From NCBI GenBank assembly GCA_016286035.1, contig JAEERY010000075.1, positions 1-64,000 on the forward strand: a stretch of DNA of 64,000 bases, written 5' to 3'. The notes under the pieces were generated by a model. The model ran no database searches, was not told the origin of the DNA, and saw only the letters and a list, made by a program, of their open reading frames with translations. The position numbers and the translations under genes are program-made. Positions within the stretch are counted from its first letter, which is position 1, and the number at the start of each line of letters is the position of its first letter. The stretch comes from Lachnospiraceae bacterium (GTDB lineage: Bacteria > Bacillota > Clostridia > Lachnospirales > Lachnospiraceae). This document shows, one piece after another, positions 25,698-34,783 of the stretch.

Positions 25698-25733
25698 AAA
25701 AACAGCCACAAACAACGTTTGCGGCTGTTTTTA
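25698..25733. terminator. Bidirectional terminator between convergent genes
   Basis: The stem aaaaacagcc / ggctgttttt with an inner aaac / gttt pair is flanked by A and T runs. It serves the small-gene unit on plus and the Na/Pi transporter on minus. Confidence 0.8.
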
Positions 25734-25742
25734 TATGGGTTC

Positions 25743-27536
25743 TTATTCCGAAAGCTGTCTGAAATACAGATCGTGAGCTTTCTGATACTCTTCATTGTAT
25801 TTTTTATCATCACCCTGATGGAGTGAAGATATATAAGAGTGAGCAAGTTTGGCACGCTCGGGATGTACACGGATTATGGTCGCTATTCCGACATTTGAAC
25901 ATGTGTCGCTGATCCTTGATGAGTTCGTTAAAATATCCAAAAACATGATGCCGGCTCTTACGCTGCACTGACCCTCACGAAGTCTCTTTAAATGATTATC
26001 ATGAAGGGTGTTTGCAAGATCATCCATAACCTCTTCCAAAGGTTCGATATGTGAAGCTGCATCCATATCACGCTTGTCAAATGCACGCTTTGCATAGTCC
26101 ATTATCGAACTTAACAGAAGCCTGATAAGGGAGAGCTCTTTTAAAGCCATGCTTGATAACTGTATATCCTCATCATGCATTTCTTTGGCGGTCTCTGCAA
26201 TATGAACCGCATAGTCACCCAGATGCTCAAACTCTGATACTAACTTATGATACTGTGTGAGTATATGTATGAAGTGATCTTCGGTGATATGAGGAGACAT
26301 CTGTACGAGATAGTTGTCTACCTTATCGGTGAGCATATCAATGTTTTCTTCTTCCTCCATGATCTCTTTGAAGATATTTTCATTGAAATCCGTTATGAGT
26401 TCAAACGCCTTATCGATGCTTTCATATGATGATGTCTGCATAGTGCTTAAAACATCATAGCAGCTGTTTAATGCGATAGCAGGCATTGAGAAGAATACCG
26501 GGTTGAGTGCCGTAATCTTATCTGCATATTTGTTGGTCTCTTTGGAATCATCTTTTACGATCTTAAGAGCCAGCTTTTTGAATATCTTAACAACTGGGAG
26601 CAGTACCAGAGCACATCCCAGATTGAATACAGTGTTGGCGTTTGCGATGCCGCCGGAACTTAAAGGTCTTGTCCAGAGACCATCCAGCAGCCCCATATGG
26701 TGTACAATAGTGACTACTGCTATAACAAGGACTGACTTACTTAAGTTGTAAAGTATATTTATGAGCCCGACTCGTTTGGACTCGGGATTGGCACCTATGG
26801 AGCATACGATAGCGGTGGTAACACAGTCACCTAAATATATACCTACGAGTACTATATAGATCGTTTTAAACGGGATTCCCCATGCCATGGAGAAAGCCTG
26901 GAGTATACCGATGGAAGCTGAAGAACTCTGGAGGATAAATGCTACACCTGCACCGGATATGTAGCCAAGCAGAGGATTATCTCCCATGCTGGTGAAGACT
27001 TTTTCGATAAAACCACCACTCGCGAAATCATTGACCGATGCGGTCATGTTTAAGAGCCCTGAGAAAAGTATTCCGAAACCGACTGCGATACCGCCGATCC
27101 TGTCTGATTTTGAGAACTTGCAGAACATAATCAGAGCCACACCTATGATCAAAGCAAGCGGAGCTAAAGTTGACGGTTGGAAAAATCTTAAGATAGAGCC
27201 TGATTCGGCTTCGACATCAAGAAGTCTGATTATCTGACCTGTTACAGTTGTACCGACGTTGGCACCAATGATTATACCAAGAGACTGGTCAAGTGTTATG
27301 ATACCTGCGGCAACAAGACCGGAAGTGATTACTATGGTTGCAGTGGAGGACTGGATGATAGCGGTCACCGCTATGCCTAAAAGAAAAGCTTTGAAATAAC
27401 TGTCTGTGACTTTACTCATTACCACTTTCAGAGTACCGGAGGAGCCTTCTTTAAGGTTACTTCCCATAAGCCGCATTCCGTAAAGGAACATGGCCAGACC
27501 TCCGAGAAGTGATATCACGCTGAATATGTATTGCAT
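25743..27536 (-). CDS. Na/Pi cotransporter family protein with PhoU-like tail
   Basis: Residues 1-310 of 597 carry the NptA-type duplicated hairpin with QSSTATIVITSGLVAAG and, in the second repeat, QSSSASIGILQAFS; these QSS motifs form the substrate path of Na/phosphate cotransporters. Residues 350-560 are helical and PhoU-like, with conserved Glu/Asp pairs. It should move phosphate (or another anion) across the membrane with sodium. The start at 27536 has GAGAGG at 27545-27550 on the minus strand; the frame extends upstream only to a TTG. A clear promoter (27572-27600) makes it its own unit. Confidence 0.9.
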   Translation of the reverse strand: MQYIFSVISLLGGLAMFLYGMRLMGSNLKEGSSGTLKVVMSKVTDSYFKAFLLGIAVTAIIQSSTATIVITSGLVAAGIITLDQSLGIIIGANVGTTVTGQIIRLLDVEAESGSILRFFQPSTLAPLALIIGVALIMFCKFSKSDRIGGIAVGFGILFSGLLNMTASVNDFASGGFIEKVFTSMGDNPLLGYISGAGVAFILQSSSASIGILQAFSMAWGIPFKTIYIVLVGIYLGDCVTTAIVCSIGANPESKRVGLINILYNLSKSVLVIAVVTIVHHMGLLDGLWTRPLSSGGIANANTVFNLGCALVLLPVVKIFKKLALKIVKDDSKETNKYADKITALNPVFFSMPAIALNSCYDVLSTMQTSSYESIDKAFELITDFNENIFKEIMEEEENIDMLTDKVDNYLVQMSPHITEDHFIHILTQYHKLVSEFEHLGDYAVHIAETAKEMHDEDIQLSSMALKELSLIRLLLSSIMDYAKRAFDKRDMDAASHIEPLEEVMDDLANTLHDNHLKRLREGQCSVRAGIMFLDILTNSSRISDTCSNVGIATIIRVHPERAKLAHSYISSLHQGDDKKYNEEYQKAHDLYFRQLSE

Positions 27537-27571
27537 ATTTATGTCCTCTCTATAAACAAAAACCAAAAAAA

Positions 27572-27600
27572 ATTATAGCAGAGTAATGAGGTTTGTACAA
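27572..27600 (-). promoter_or_regulatory. Promoter of the Na/Pi transporter gene
   Basis: On the minus strand TTGTAC (27600-27595), a 17-base spacer and TATAAT (27577-27572) with TGC before the -10. Confidence 0.75.
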
Positions 27601-27619
27601 GAAATATTAGCACTGCCCC

Positions 27620-29062
27620 TTACATTGGCCCGTAACTGGATTGAGTCGCATATACAAGGAACACGAGTGCTATCAGACACCATATGACAAATATCGGCAG
27701 AAGGAATCTGAGCCATTTGCCGTACGGAACTTTGCATATGGCAAGAGCTGCAAGTATCTCACCACCTGTGGGTGCAAGTACGTTTGTGAAAGCATCACCC
27801 AACTGGTAGGCAAGAACCGCAGTCTGTCTGGTTATCCCTGCCGCATCCGCTATAGGGATCATAAGAGGCATGGTGGTGACAGCCTGAGCGCTTCCCGAGG
27901 GGACAACCACATTGAAGATACTGTGTATAAGGAACATCACGCATGCTAAAAGAACTGTCGGTATCCTGTCCATACCCTCAGCAAGATAGTGAATGAAGAT
28001 ATCCAGTATGTTTGCATCGCTCAAAAGCACTACTATAGAATTGGCGAGTCCGATCATAAGAGAAGGCAAAAGCATGTCATGACAGCCTTTTTCGAACGCA
28101 CGGCATATCTCACTTGGCTTTAATCCGCCCAGAAATCCACCGAGGATACCCGTTAAAAGGAAGATGGCGGCCAGTTCGTCCACATAGTACCCTAAAATTA
28201 TGATACCCCATACCGATATGGCTATACCTGCTCCGAACATGATAAGGACAAGAGTCTGTCTTGATGTTAAGGGTGATACCTTATCAAGATTCAGTTTCTT
28301 TTCCTTATTATATTTTTCATCGTATTCATAGGCTCCGCTAAGCTTGGGAGTTTTCTTTATGATCCTTGAATACCACAGGACATATATGATGGAAGCTGTT
28401 TCAAGGACGATAAACAGTACTATCCTTAAGTTCATCCCTGAAAATCTTTCCAGTCCTGCGATCTCCTGAACCGTACCTACCGTAAAAGAGTTGGTGATGC
28501 TTCCGCCGTAGCCTGCAGCTGCAGCCAAAAAGATTATACCAACGGCTGTGAGCGAATCATAACCTGTTGTTATGCATATGGCCAAAATAAGAGGAACAAA
28601 GATCAAAAACTCTTCAAAGTTTCCGCAAAAAGCCGAACCGCAGCCAAAAAAGATCATAAGTATCGGTATTATCAGAAATTCCTTGCCCTTAAGTTTTTTA
28701 AGCATGTTTGCGATACCGACATTAATTGCGGATGTAGCATTTAAGATTGAGAACATACCACCTATTATGAAAAGAAAGAAGATGATGGAAGCTCCCTGCT
28801 GCAGTCCCTGTGTCACCGATAAGAGCAACTGCCAGAGCGTTACGGGAGTTCTTTCAACATATATAAAAGAGTCCGGATCTATAAGCTCAGTCCCATCAGC
28901 TGTTGTGAGCCTCTCATAGTTGCCGGCCGGTACTATGTATGAGATCACAAAACAGACAAGCAAAAGAAAGAACATCATAACAAAGGGATGGATGTTTTTA
29001 TGTTCATGTTTGTTATCGGGGTTATTACTCACCGGACTGATGAATGCTTTGAGTTTACCCAT
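27620..29062 (-). CDS. YfcC family (DcuC/ArcD-like) carrier
   Basis: The 480-residue protein has about 12 transmembrane helices and the YfcC/basic amino acid or C4-dicarboxylate antiporter features: HPFVMMFFLLLVCFVISYIVP at the start, GNFEEFLIFVPL, a long cytoplasmic loop near residue 235, and the late motif VVPSGSAQAVTTMPLMIPIAD. The family transports carboxylates or amino acids; the substrate cannot be told. It lies 14 bases downstream of the propeller-HD-GYP gene on the minus strand, so they form one unit. This suggests that the sensor responds to something the carrier moves, though that is inference. Confidence 0.88.
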   Translation of the reverse strand: MGKLKAFISPVSNNPDNKHEHKNIHPFVMMFFLLLVCFVISYIVPAGNYERLTTADGTELIDPDSFIYVERTPVTLWQLLLSVTQGLQQGASIIFFLFIIGGMFSILNATSAINVGIANMLKKLKGKEFLIIPILMIFFGCGSAFCGNFEEFLIFVPLILAICITTGYDSLTAVGIIFLAAAAGYGGSITNSFTVGTVQEIAGLERFSGMNLRIVLFIVLETASIIYVLWYSRIIKKTPKLSGAYEYDEKYNKEKKLNLDKVSPLTSRQTLVLIMFGAGIAISVWGIIILGYYVDELAAIFLLTGILGGFLGGLKPSEICRAFEKGCHDMLLPSLMIGLANSIVVLLSDANILDIFIHYLAEGMDRIPTVLLACVMFLIHSIFNVVVPSGSAQAVTTMPLMIPIADAAGITRQTAVLAYQLGDAFTNVLAPTGGEILAALAICKVPYGKWLRFLLPIFVIWCLIALVFLVYATQSSYGPM

Positions 29063-29076
29063 TGTTTATTACCTCT

Positions 29077-32000
29077 CTACAGACCGAGGCTCTTCTGGAA
29101 GGCCTCACTGTCATCCTTTTTATCATCCTTGTTGCCGTTTTCATCTTTATCGCGTCCTGCATGCTCGGCGTGAGTTGCAAACACTGCTGCATCTACTTTT
29201 GTTCTGTCAAGCTCGCCGTCTTCATACAACTCAAACAATGCGTCACATACTTCCTCATCAAGCTGTGTTCCGCGGATCCTCTTTATCTCATTCATTACGA
29301 CCTCTATATCAAGTATCTTTCTGTAAGGCCTTGTTGAGTACATCGCATCAAAACAGTCAGCAACGGCGATTATCTTTGCGACTTCTGGAATATCTTTGCC
29401 TTCAAGACCGTTTGGATATCCTTTGCCGTCTATTCTCTCATGATGACAGCCTGCTCCGGCAGAGAAGTCTTTTAAGATGCTCACTTCCTCAAGCATCTCG
29501 GCACCGTTTTTAGCATGAGTCTTCATGATCTCGTATTCTTCATCATCGAGTCTTTCTGTCTTGTTTAATATCTTATCGGGTATAGACAGCTTACCTATAT
29601 CATGAAGGAGTGCTATGTTATAGAACTCATTTATCTGATCCTTGTCATATCCTCTCTTTTCGGCAAGCTTCTGCGACAAAAGTTTTGTATAATAACCGAC
29701 TCTGAAAGAGTGACCTCTGTTCTGGGTATCTCTTAAGTCTATGCATTTGGCAAATGCATGCATGATCTGGCCTATGAATTTGCGGTCGGCATCCTGTTTC
29801 CTTAACAGTTCTGCATTGAGCTTTTTGAAATGGTTCCAGATGGCATATGCGACGATGGAAACTATGATAAGAGTCAGAAGAACCCAGAACCACTTGCTCT
29901 CATATACACTCGTTTCCTTTATGAGTGTTATCGTGGCTGACTTGTCGATCTCACCTGTTTCATCATTTATAACATTCAGATGGAAGGTATAAGTGCCTCC
30001 GTCAAGGTTTGTGTATGTTACAATGCCCAGTTCCTGCTTGGTAGTAGTAAAGGGCTGCTTTTCAAAGCCTTCAAGGAAGTAGCTGACCCTAGGATTGTTA
30101 AGTCCGTAGGTGATCGCATAAATGTCTATGTCAACACGTTTGCATCCTGCCGGAATGCGGATAGTCGATGTATCTTTAAGATACTGTGTACGTCCGTCGA
30201 TCTCAACAGAAGGTATGGAAAGAAGCACAGTGTCATTGTTTCCGGTTTCCTGATTGATGTTTACGGCGCATACACCGGTCGTTCCCGATATATAGAGTTT
30301 TCCCATATCATCGAGGAAACTTCTTGAGTTACTGGTCGTTATATATGGAAGACCGCTTTTGGTATTGTAAAAACTGTACTGGATATTTTTATCTGCGATC
30401 AGCTCGTCAACTTTGGTTATATATATACCGTTAGAAGACAGGATCCATGCTCCACCATGAGTATCTAAGAAGATATCAAAGTTATTTGAGTAAGGGAAAG
30501 TCGTTATGGGGATGATCTCACCGTCTTTTATATATTCAATGGAGTTAGAGGTGATAAGCCAGAACAGCTGATTCTTTTCATCCCATTTAATCTGCATGAT
30601 AACACCGCTTGTCAGGCCGTCAGACAGCCCAAGGTGTGTTATCTCTCCTTTATCATAGATATATATCCCGTCGCCGTCGGTACCAAGATACAGCTTCCCG
30701 TCAGGACCTTCTTCTATGGTAAGAATCTCGGGATTGCTCAGTCCGTTATTGGGCCCAAGATGAGTCTTAACAATACCGTTTTCTATTATGTACATTCCCT
30801 TACCGCCGGTTGCGACCGCAAGAGAGCCGTCCATACATTCTTTTATGTCTCTTATCCTGTCGGAATCAAGACCGTTTGACTCATTGTAAGTGATCGCCTT
30901 TCCTGCGGGAGTGTAGCATATAAGGCTGTTGTTACTGTAGGTGCAGATCCATACATTACCGTTAGTATCAGGCTTTATGCTTCTGATCCTCACGCCGTCC
31001 AAAAGCGTGGTAAGATCGTTGTATTCACGTGTATATGTATCGGTGTCTATAAGAACAAGACCGCTGTCTGTACCAAGCCAGAGAGTATCTTTTAAAACAC
31101 AGGTTGAGTTTACTACGATGGTATCGAGCCCTGCCAGTTTGCTTATATCAGTGAATCTGTCCGGTACAAGCTTCATCACACCCTGTCTTGATGAAGAAAA
31201 CCACAGGTTGTTCTCATGATCCGTGATCATTCTCGTTACCGAATTGTCCATGGGAATATCGGAAAGGAAGGTACATTCATTTGAACTGTCGACATATCCT
31301 ATACCGTTTGTGGAGCAGACCCAGAAAAGATCATCGACTTTATGGATGCAGTTTATATCCTTTAAAGGAGACACTGAAAAGAGTCTCTCGATCCTGAGTC
31401 CCTTGCTTACATCAACTATCAGGTAATCCGAGTCGATGGTACCCATGTGAATATACTTGGGATCGTCGGGATCGGGATAAATACAGTGTATGGGATTTAA
31501 GCCGAGCTGTTCGGGGTTGTAGAAGGAGGCAATCCTGTGATTTTTCATCTCAAAGAGTGCTCCGTCCTTGGTAAGGCCGAAGATCCTGTCATCTGTGGTA
31601 CGTACGAGAGAAGTGATGTATGTTGCGTTTATCTGAGGATCGTTTATCATATGGAATTTAAGTTCGGGATCAATGTAGCAGAGTCCCTCGGTTGTTCCAA
31701 TGAGTATGTTTCTGTCGCTGTCCTCCACCATTGTACGTATGGAATATGAGGTCATTCCCTCTATATGGCCGTAAGAAAACAGAGTGCCGTGATCATAGTA
31801 TGCAACACCGTTTTCATTGGTACCTATCCAGATCCTGTCTTTGGAATCTACATAGAGACTGTATACACTTGTGACGCCCGTTGTTGAATCAAAGCGATGG
31901 AAGTTAGTGCCATCGTATCTTACCAGTCCCGAGTATGAACCGATCCATATGAAACCGTCGGAACTCTGTACTATATCATTGGCATCCGATGTAGGAAGTC

Positions 32001-32169
32001 CATTGTTGGAGTCATAAAGAATAGATGTGTAATCAGAACCTGTTCCAAACAGATCCCTTCTGGTTACTGAGTCGGCATAAGAGCCGAAAGGCAAAAGGAT
32101 TAAAACAAAAATAGCAAAAATAGTTGTACACAAAAAAGACCGTGTAAAACGATATACCCATTCCTTCAT
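29077..32169 (-). CDS. Two-component-regulator-propeller sensor with HD-GYP output
   Basis: The 1030-residue protein begins with a membrane signal (about residues 8-28). Residues 45-680 are many Reg_prop repeats (for example SSDGFIWIGSYSGLVRYD, VDSKDRIWIGTNENGVAYYD), giving two extracytoplasmic seven-bladed propellers. A Y_Y_Y-like beta domain (about 690-765) and a transmembrane helix (about 775-795) follow. Residues 825-990 are an HD-GYP domain with HD at 856-857, HHERIDGKGYPNG and DCFDAM, predicted to degrade c-di-GMP. The outer half resembles Bacteroides hybrid polysaccharide sensors, but the output here is a phosphodiesterase. AGGTGG precedes the start. Confidence 0.92.
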   Translation of the reverse strand: MKEWVYRFTRSFLCTTIFAIFVLILLPFGSYADSVTRRDLFGTGSDYTSILYDSNNGLPTSDANDIVQSSDGFIWIGSYSGLVRYDGTNFHRFDSTTGVTSVYSLYVDSKDRIWIGTNENGVAYYDHGTLFSYGHIEGMTSYSIRTMVEDSDRNILIGTTEGLCYIDPELKFHMINDPQINATYITSLVRTTDDRIFGLTKDGALFEMKNHRIASFYNPEQLGLNPIHCIYPDPDDPKYIHMGTIDSDYLIVDVSKGLRIERLFSVSPLKDINCIHKVDDLFWVCSTNGIGYVDSSNECTFLSDIPMDNSVTRMITDHENNLWFSSSRQGVMKLVPDRFTDISKLAGLDTIVVNSTCVLKDTLWLGTDSGLVLIDTDTYTREYNDLTTLLDGVRIRSIKPDTNGNVWICTYSNNSLICYTPAGKAITYNESNGLDSDRIRDIKECMDGSLAVATGGKGMYIIENGIVKTHLGPNNGLSNPEILTIEEGPDGKLYLGTDGDGIYIYDKGEITHLGLSDGLTSGVIMQIKWDEKNQLFWLITSNSIEYIKDGEIIPITTFPYSNNFDIFLDTHGGAWILSSNGIYITKVDELIADKNIQYSFYNTKSGLPYITTSNSRSFLDDMGKLYISGTTGVCAVNINQETGNNDTVLLSIPSVEIDGRTQYLKDTSTIRIPAGCKRVDIDIYAITYGLNNPRVSYFLEGFEKQPFTTTKQELGIVTYTNLDGGTYTFHLNVINDETGEIDKSATITLIKETSVYESKWFWVLLTLIIVSIVAYAIWNHFKKLNAELLRKQDADRKFIGQIMHAFAKCIDLRDTQNRGHSFRVGYYTKLLSQKLAEKRGYDKDQINEFYNIALLHDIGKLSIPDKILNKTERLDDEEYEIMKTHAKNGAEMLEEVSILKDFSAGAGCHHERIDGKGYPNGLEGKDIPEVAKIIAVADCFDAMYSTRPYRKILDIEVVMNEIKRIRGTQLDEEVCDALFELYEDGELDRTKVDAAVFATHAEHAGRDKDENGNKDDKKDDSEAFQKSLGL

Positions 32170-32216
32170 ATTTTATTCCACCTATCGATAAAAAGACGTG
32201 CAAATCTGTCGTAACA

Positions 32217-32245
32217 ATTTTACTATTGTTCGGGGAATTATTCAA
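32217..32245 (-). promoter_or_regulatory. Promoter of the propeller-HD-GYP/YfcC unit
   Basis: On the minus strand TTGAAT (32245-32240), a 17-base spacer and TAAAAT (32222-32217), 47 bases before the start codon. Confidence 0.5.
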
Positions 32246-32323
32246 TATATTCGAGAAAATGTATATGGAAAACAAAATAGTGCAACAAATAAAGGAAATA
32301 GGGCATATTGTCAGAAATATTAC

Positions 32324-32352
32324 TTGAGCGGACTAAAGTATTATGCTATACT
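32324..32352 (+). promoter_or_regulatory. Promoter of the SCP2-domain gene
   Basis: TTGAGC (32324-32329), a 17-base spacer and TATACT (32347-32352) with TGC before the -10. Confidence 0.7.
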
Positions 32353-32385
32353 TACATTATAAATATGAAGGAAAGGAGCCGTGAT

Positions 32386-32724
32386 ATGGAATATTATGAG
32401 ATTGTGGACAGAGTAAGGGATGGCTTGGAAAACGCCGATGCACGAGAAGTGTTCGAACATGTTGCGGTTCAGGTCAATATCACCGGAGAAGGTGAGGGTA
32501 AGTTTTACGTTGAGATAGCGGCCAGACAGGTATGTGTCGAACCCTATGAGTATTTTGACAGGGACGGTCTTCTGATAGGAGATGCCGAGACCCTTATAGC
32601 TATAGCGGACGGCAGTATGAACATTTTGGAAGCGATGAAGAACGGAAAACTCCGTGTTGAAGGAAACTGGGAAAAGTTAAAGCTTCTGTACAAGGTAAGG
32701 ATCAAGCCACCGCTTAAGAAGTAA
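32386..32724 (+). CDS. SCP2 sterol-binding domain protein
   Basis: The 112-residue protein matches the SCP2-like fold: a helix (VRDGLENADAREVFEHVAV), a beta section with GEGKFYVEIAARQV, then DAETLIAIADGSMNILEAMKNGKLRVEGNWEKL, which is the standard SCP2 lipid-pocket end. It should bind a hydrophobic ligand in the cytoplasm; the ligand is unknown in bacteria. ATG 32386 was chosen for its AAAGGAG (32372-32378, spacing 7). A longer frame from 32308 would begin upstream of the promoter's -35. It is monocistronic, with its own promoter and terminator. Confidence 0.85.
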   Translation: MEYYEIVDRVRDGLENADAREVFEHVAVQVNITGEGEGKFYVEIAARQVCVEPYEYFDRDGLLIGDAETLIAIADGSMNILEAMKNGKLRVEGNWEKLKLLYKVRIKPPLKK

Positions 32725-32740
32725 ATTGAAGGAAAGCACA

Positions 32741-32769
32741 AAAAAAGAACGTCACAGACGTTCTTTTTT
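32741..32769. terminator. Bidirectional terminator
   Basis: A perfect 13-bp stem (32741-32753 with 32757-32769, loop aca) has an A-run on the left and a T-run on the right. It lies between convergent genes. Confidence 0.85.
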
Positions 32770-32780
32770 GTCGCTCATCT

Positions 32781-33380
32781 TTAAAGTGCAGCCTTTATGG
32801 CATTTAAAAACTCATCGTAGGTCTCAAGTGCAGGATACTGAGGATATTCCTTCTTGATCGCATCAGTCGTACGGAAGAGGAAGCCTGCCTTGCTGGCCTG
32901 TATCATTCCAAGATCGTTGAAACTGTCACCTGCAGCTATCGTATCAAAGCCGCATGACTGAAGAGCTTTAACCGTTGTAAGCTTTGACTGCGGACAGCGC
33001 ATCTTGAATCCTGTGATCTCACCGCTTTCTGCAACCTCGAGTGTGTTGCAGAAAAGTGAGGGCCATCCGAGCTTCTTCATAAGAGGCTTTGCGAACTGAT
33101 CGAATGTATCACTTAATATAACTACCTGAGTAAGTTCCCTTAACTGATCAAGGAATTCCTTTGCACCCTCCAAGGGCTCTATCGTAGCGATGGTATCCTG
33201 AATCTCTTTTAATCCGAGTCCGTGCTCTTTTAGGATCTCGATCCTGAATCTCATCAGCTTATCATAATCGGGTTCATCACGTGTGGTCCTTCTGAGTTCC
33301 GGGATATTCGTTGCCTCGGAAAAAGCGATCCATATCTCGGGGACAAGCACGCCTTCAAGATCCAAACATACTACATTCAT
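32781..33380 (-). CDS. thrH: Bifunctional phosphoserine phosphatase/homoserine phosphotransferase
   Basis: The 199-residue HAD-family enzyme opens with CLDLEGVLVPEIW, the ThrH form of the DxDx(T/V) nucleophile box (D7), and has VILSDTFDQFA as motif II and AAGDSFNDLGMIQAS as the metal-binding motif. ThrH dephosphorylates phosphoserine and can pass the phosphate to homoserine, linking serine and threonine synthesis. Its length matches the family. It is monocistronic on the minus strand, with its own promoter and the bidirectional terminator downstream. Confidence 0.9.
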   Translation of the reverse strand: MNVVCLDLEGVLVPEIWIAFSEATNIPELRRTTRDEPDYDKLMRFRIEILKEHGLGLKEIQDTIATIEPLEGAKEFLDQLRELTQVVILSDTFDQFAKPLMKKLGWPSLFCNTLEVAESGEITGFKMRCPQSKLTTVKALQSCGFDTIAAGDSFNDLGMIQASKAGFLFRTTDAIKKEYPQYPALETYDEFLNAIKAAL

Positions 33381-33418
33381 CGTTATAACCTCGTTCTTTC
33401 TTAAAACATGTATGGTTT

Positions 33419-33447
33419 ATTTTAATATTATGGGATTAAAAAAGCAA
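33419..33447 (-). promoter_or_regulatory. Promoter of thrH
   Basis: On the minus strand TTGCTT (33447-33442), a 17-base spacer and TAAAAT (33424-33419), 39 bases before the start codon. Confidence 0.6.
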
Positions 33448-33454
33448 TGATTTA

Positions 33455-33463
33455 TGATAAAAT
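33455..33463 (+). promoter_or_regulatory. Extended -10 promoter of the acyltransferase gene
   Basis: TGATAAAAT inside TATGATAAAAT. It overlaps the most upstream ATG of the gene, so that ATG cannot be the start. Confidence 0.5.
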
Positions 33464-33507
33464 GTCCTTTAGGCTTAATTATTGAAAGATACGGCCGCAC
33501 GGGGAAG

Positions 33508-34686
33508 ATGATGAACATCATAAGCGATGTATTTAAACTCAATGTAAAAAGAACACAGCATACGAATGATGAAAACATAAACATGCGTATACTTGCTGCA
33601 CTTGGGATCATATTTGTGGTCGCGGGTCATCTTGATCTGCAGATCTTTAATGTATTCGGCCTTTTTCCGTATTATTCGTTTCATGTTTATATATTCCTGT
33701 TTATCTCGGGATACTTTTTGAAGGAAAGGGATGAGAAAGATATCACAGGGTATATCACAAGGAAGATCAGGAATCTTCTTGTTCCGTATTTTGCATGGAA
33801 CTTCTTTTACGGTCTCATGTCCACAGCACTTAATACCCAGGGTATCACCATCGGAGGGACAGTATCTCCCTATAATCTTTTTATCGCACCTTTTCTTGGC
33901 GGTCATCAGTTCATGCTGAATTTCCCTTCCTGGTTCATACCGGCACTGTTCGTTACGGAAATTATCAATATATTTGTAAGAAAGATCGCTTTTGGTATTC
34001 TTCGCGGATTGAAGAAAGAATATGTGGAGATACTTCTGTTTGCAGGATACACAATACTCGGGATAATGACAGTATGGCTTGCGATAGGAGGACATGTCTG
34101 GGGGCATTACAAGGATATAGGAAGGATATTCATAATGTTCTTCGGCATCCAGTTCGGAAGGATATACAAGCTGTTTGTTGAAGGCAGACTGAAAGATAGT
34201 GCATTGTTCAATGTTTTGTCACTGGCAGTTATTTTGGTAATCCAGTTTTTGCTTACCAGATTTTGCGGCGGACTTGCCTTCAGCACAGTATGGGTAACGG
34301 GATTTGCAAACGGGCCTATAATCCCATTCATAACGGTTATGACAGGAATACTTTTCTGGCTTTTTGTATCACGTCTTCTTTCACTTGTCGGAGAAGCTTT
34401 TCCTTTAAACAGGATACTTGCCTATTTAGGAAGAAATACATTCAATGTGATGATGCATCATATATTTGTGCTTTTTATCATCAACAGCATTTATTTCATG
34501 CTTTCTAAAAAAACAGATATGATCAGAGGATTTGATACGATCATGTATTCAACAGATGCTGTTTACGTTTATTGCTATGCGGGACAGTTCTTATCAAGAC
34601 TGGCAGACCTTATCCTTATGGTGCTTATCCCGTGTATGCCGTTTTACTTTCTTTTTCATAGAAACAAAGAAGGATCGAAAGGATAA
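33508..34686 (+). CDS. Acyltransferase 3 family membrane protein
   Basis: The 392-residue protein has about ten transmembrane helices and the acyltransferase-3 opening: NMRILAALGIIFVVAGH, with the catalytic histidine, then FISGYFLKER. Such proteins O-acylate sugars of cell-wall polymers or exopolysaccharides at the membrane. ATG 33508 (or the next ATG, 33511) was chosen because the earlier ATG at 33454 lies inside the promoter -10; a short GGGG site is at 33501-33504. It is divergent from thrH, and the small gap holds both promoters. Confidence 0.85.
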   Translation: MMNIISDVFKLNVKRTQHTNDENINMRILAALGIIFVVAGHLDLQIFNVFGLFPYYSFHVYIFLFISGYFLKERDEKDITGYITRKIRNLLVPYFAWNFFYGLMSTALNTQGITIGGTVSPYNLFIAPFLGGHQFMLNFPSWFIPALFVTEIINIFVRKIAFGILRGLKKEYVEILLFAGYTILGIMTVWLAIGGHVWGHYKDIGRIFIMFFGIQFGRIYKLFVEGRLKDSALFNVLSLAVILVIQFLLTRFCGGLAFSTVWVTGFANGPIIPFITVMTGILFWLFVSRLLSLVGEAFPLNRILAYLGRNTFNVMMHHIFVLFIINSIYFMLSKKTDMIRGFDTIMYSTDAVYVYCYAGQFLSRLADLILMVLIPCMPFYFLFHRNKEGSKG

Positions 34687-34692
34687 AAACTT

Positions 34693-34728
34693 CATATATT
34701 CTTTTGTGAATATATGTTATTATATAAT
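34693..34728 (+). promoter_or_regulatory. glgP promoter region with inverted repeat
   Basis: A perfect 9-bp inverted repeat (34693-34701 and 34708-34716, catatattc / gaatatatg) sits where the spacer and -10 of the promoter should be (extended TGTTATTAT 34715-34723, or TATAAT 34723-34728). It could be an operator for a repressor or a weak hairpin. Confidence 0.5.
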
Positions 34729-34783
34729 TTGGAGCTTTAATCAGCCCTGCTGTATCACAGGGTAACAGGTCAAGGAGGAAGAT

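Noticed and set aside
28920..29513. 197-residue plus-strand frame opposite YfcC and the HD-GYP gene
   Set aside because: Arg/His/Leu-rich composition typical of an antisense shadow, overlapping two confident genes.
33454..33507. Upstream ATG 33454 as the acyltransferase start
   Set aside because: It lies within the extended -10 of the promoter and the added 18 residues are not typical of the family.
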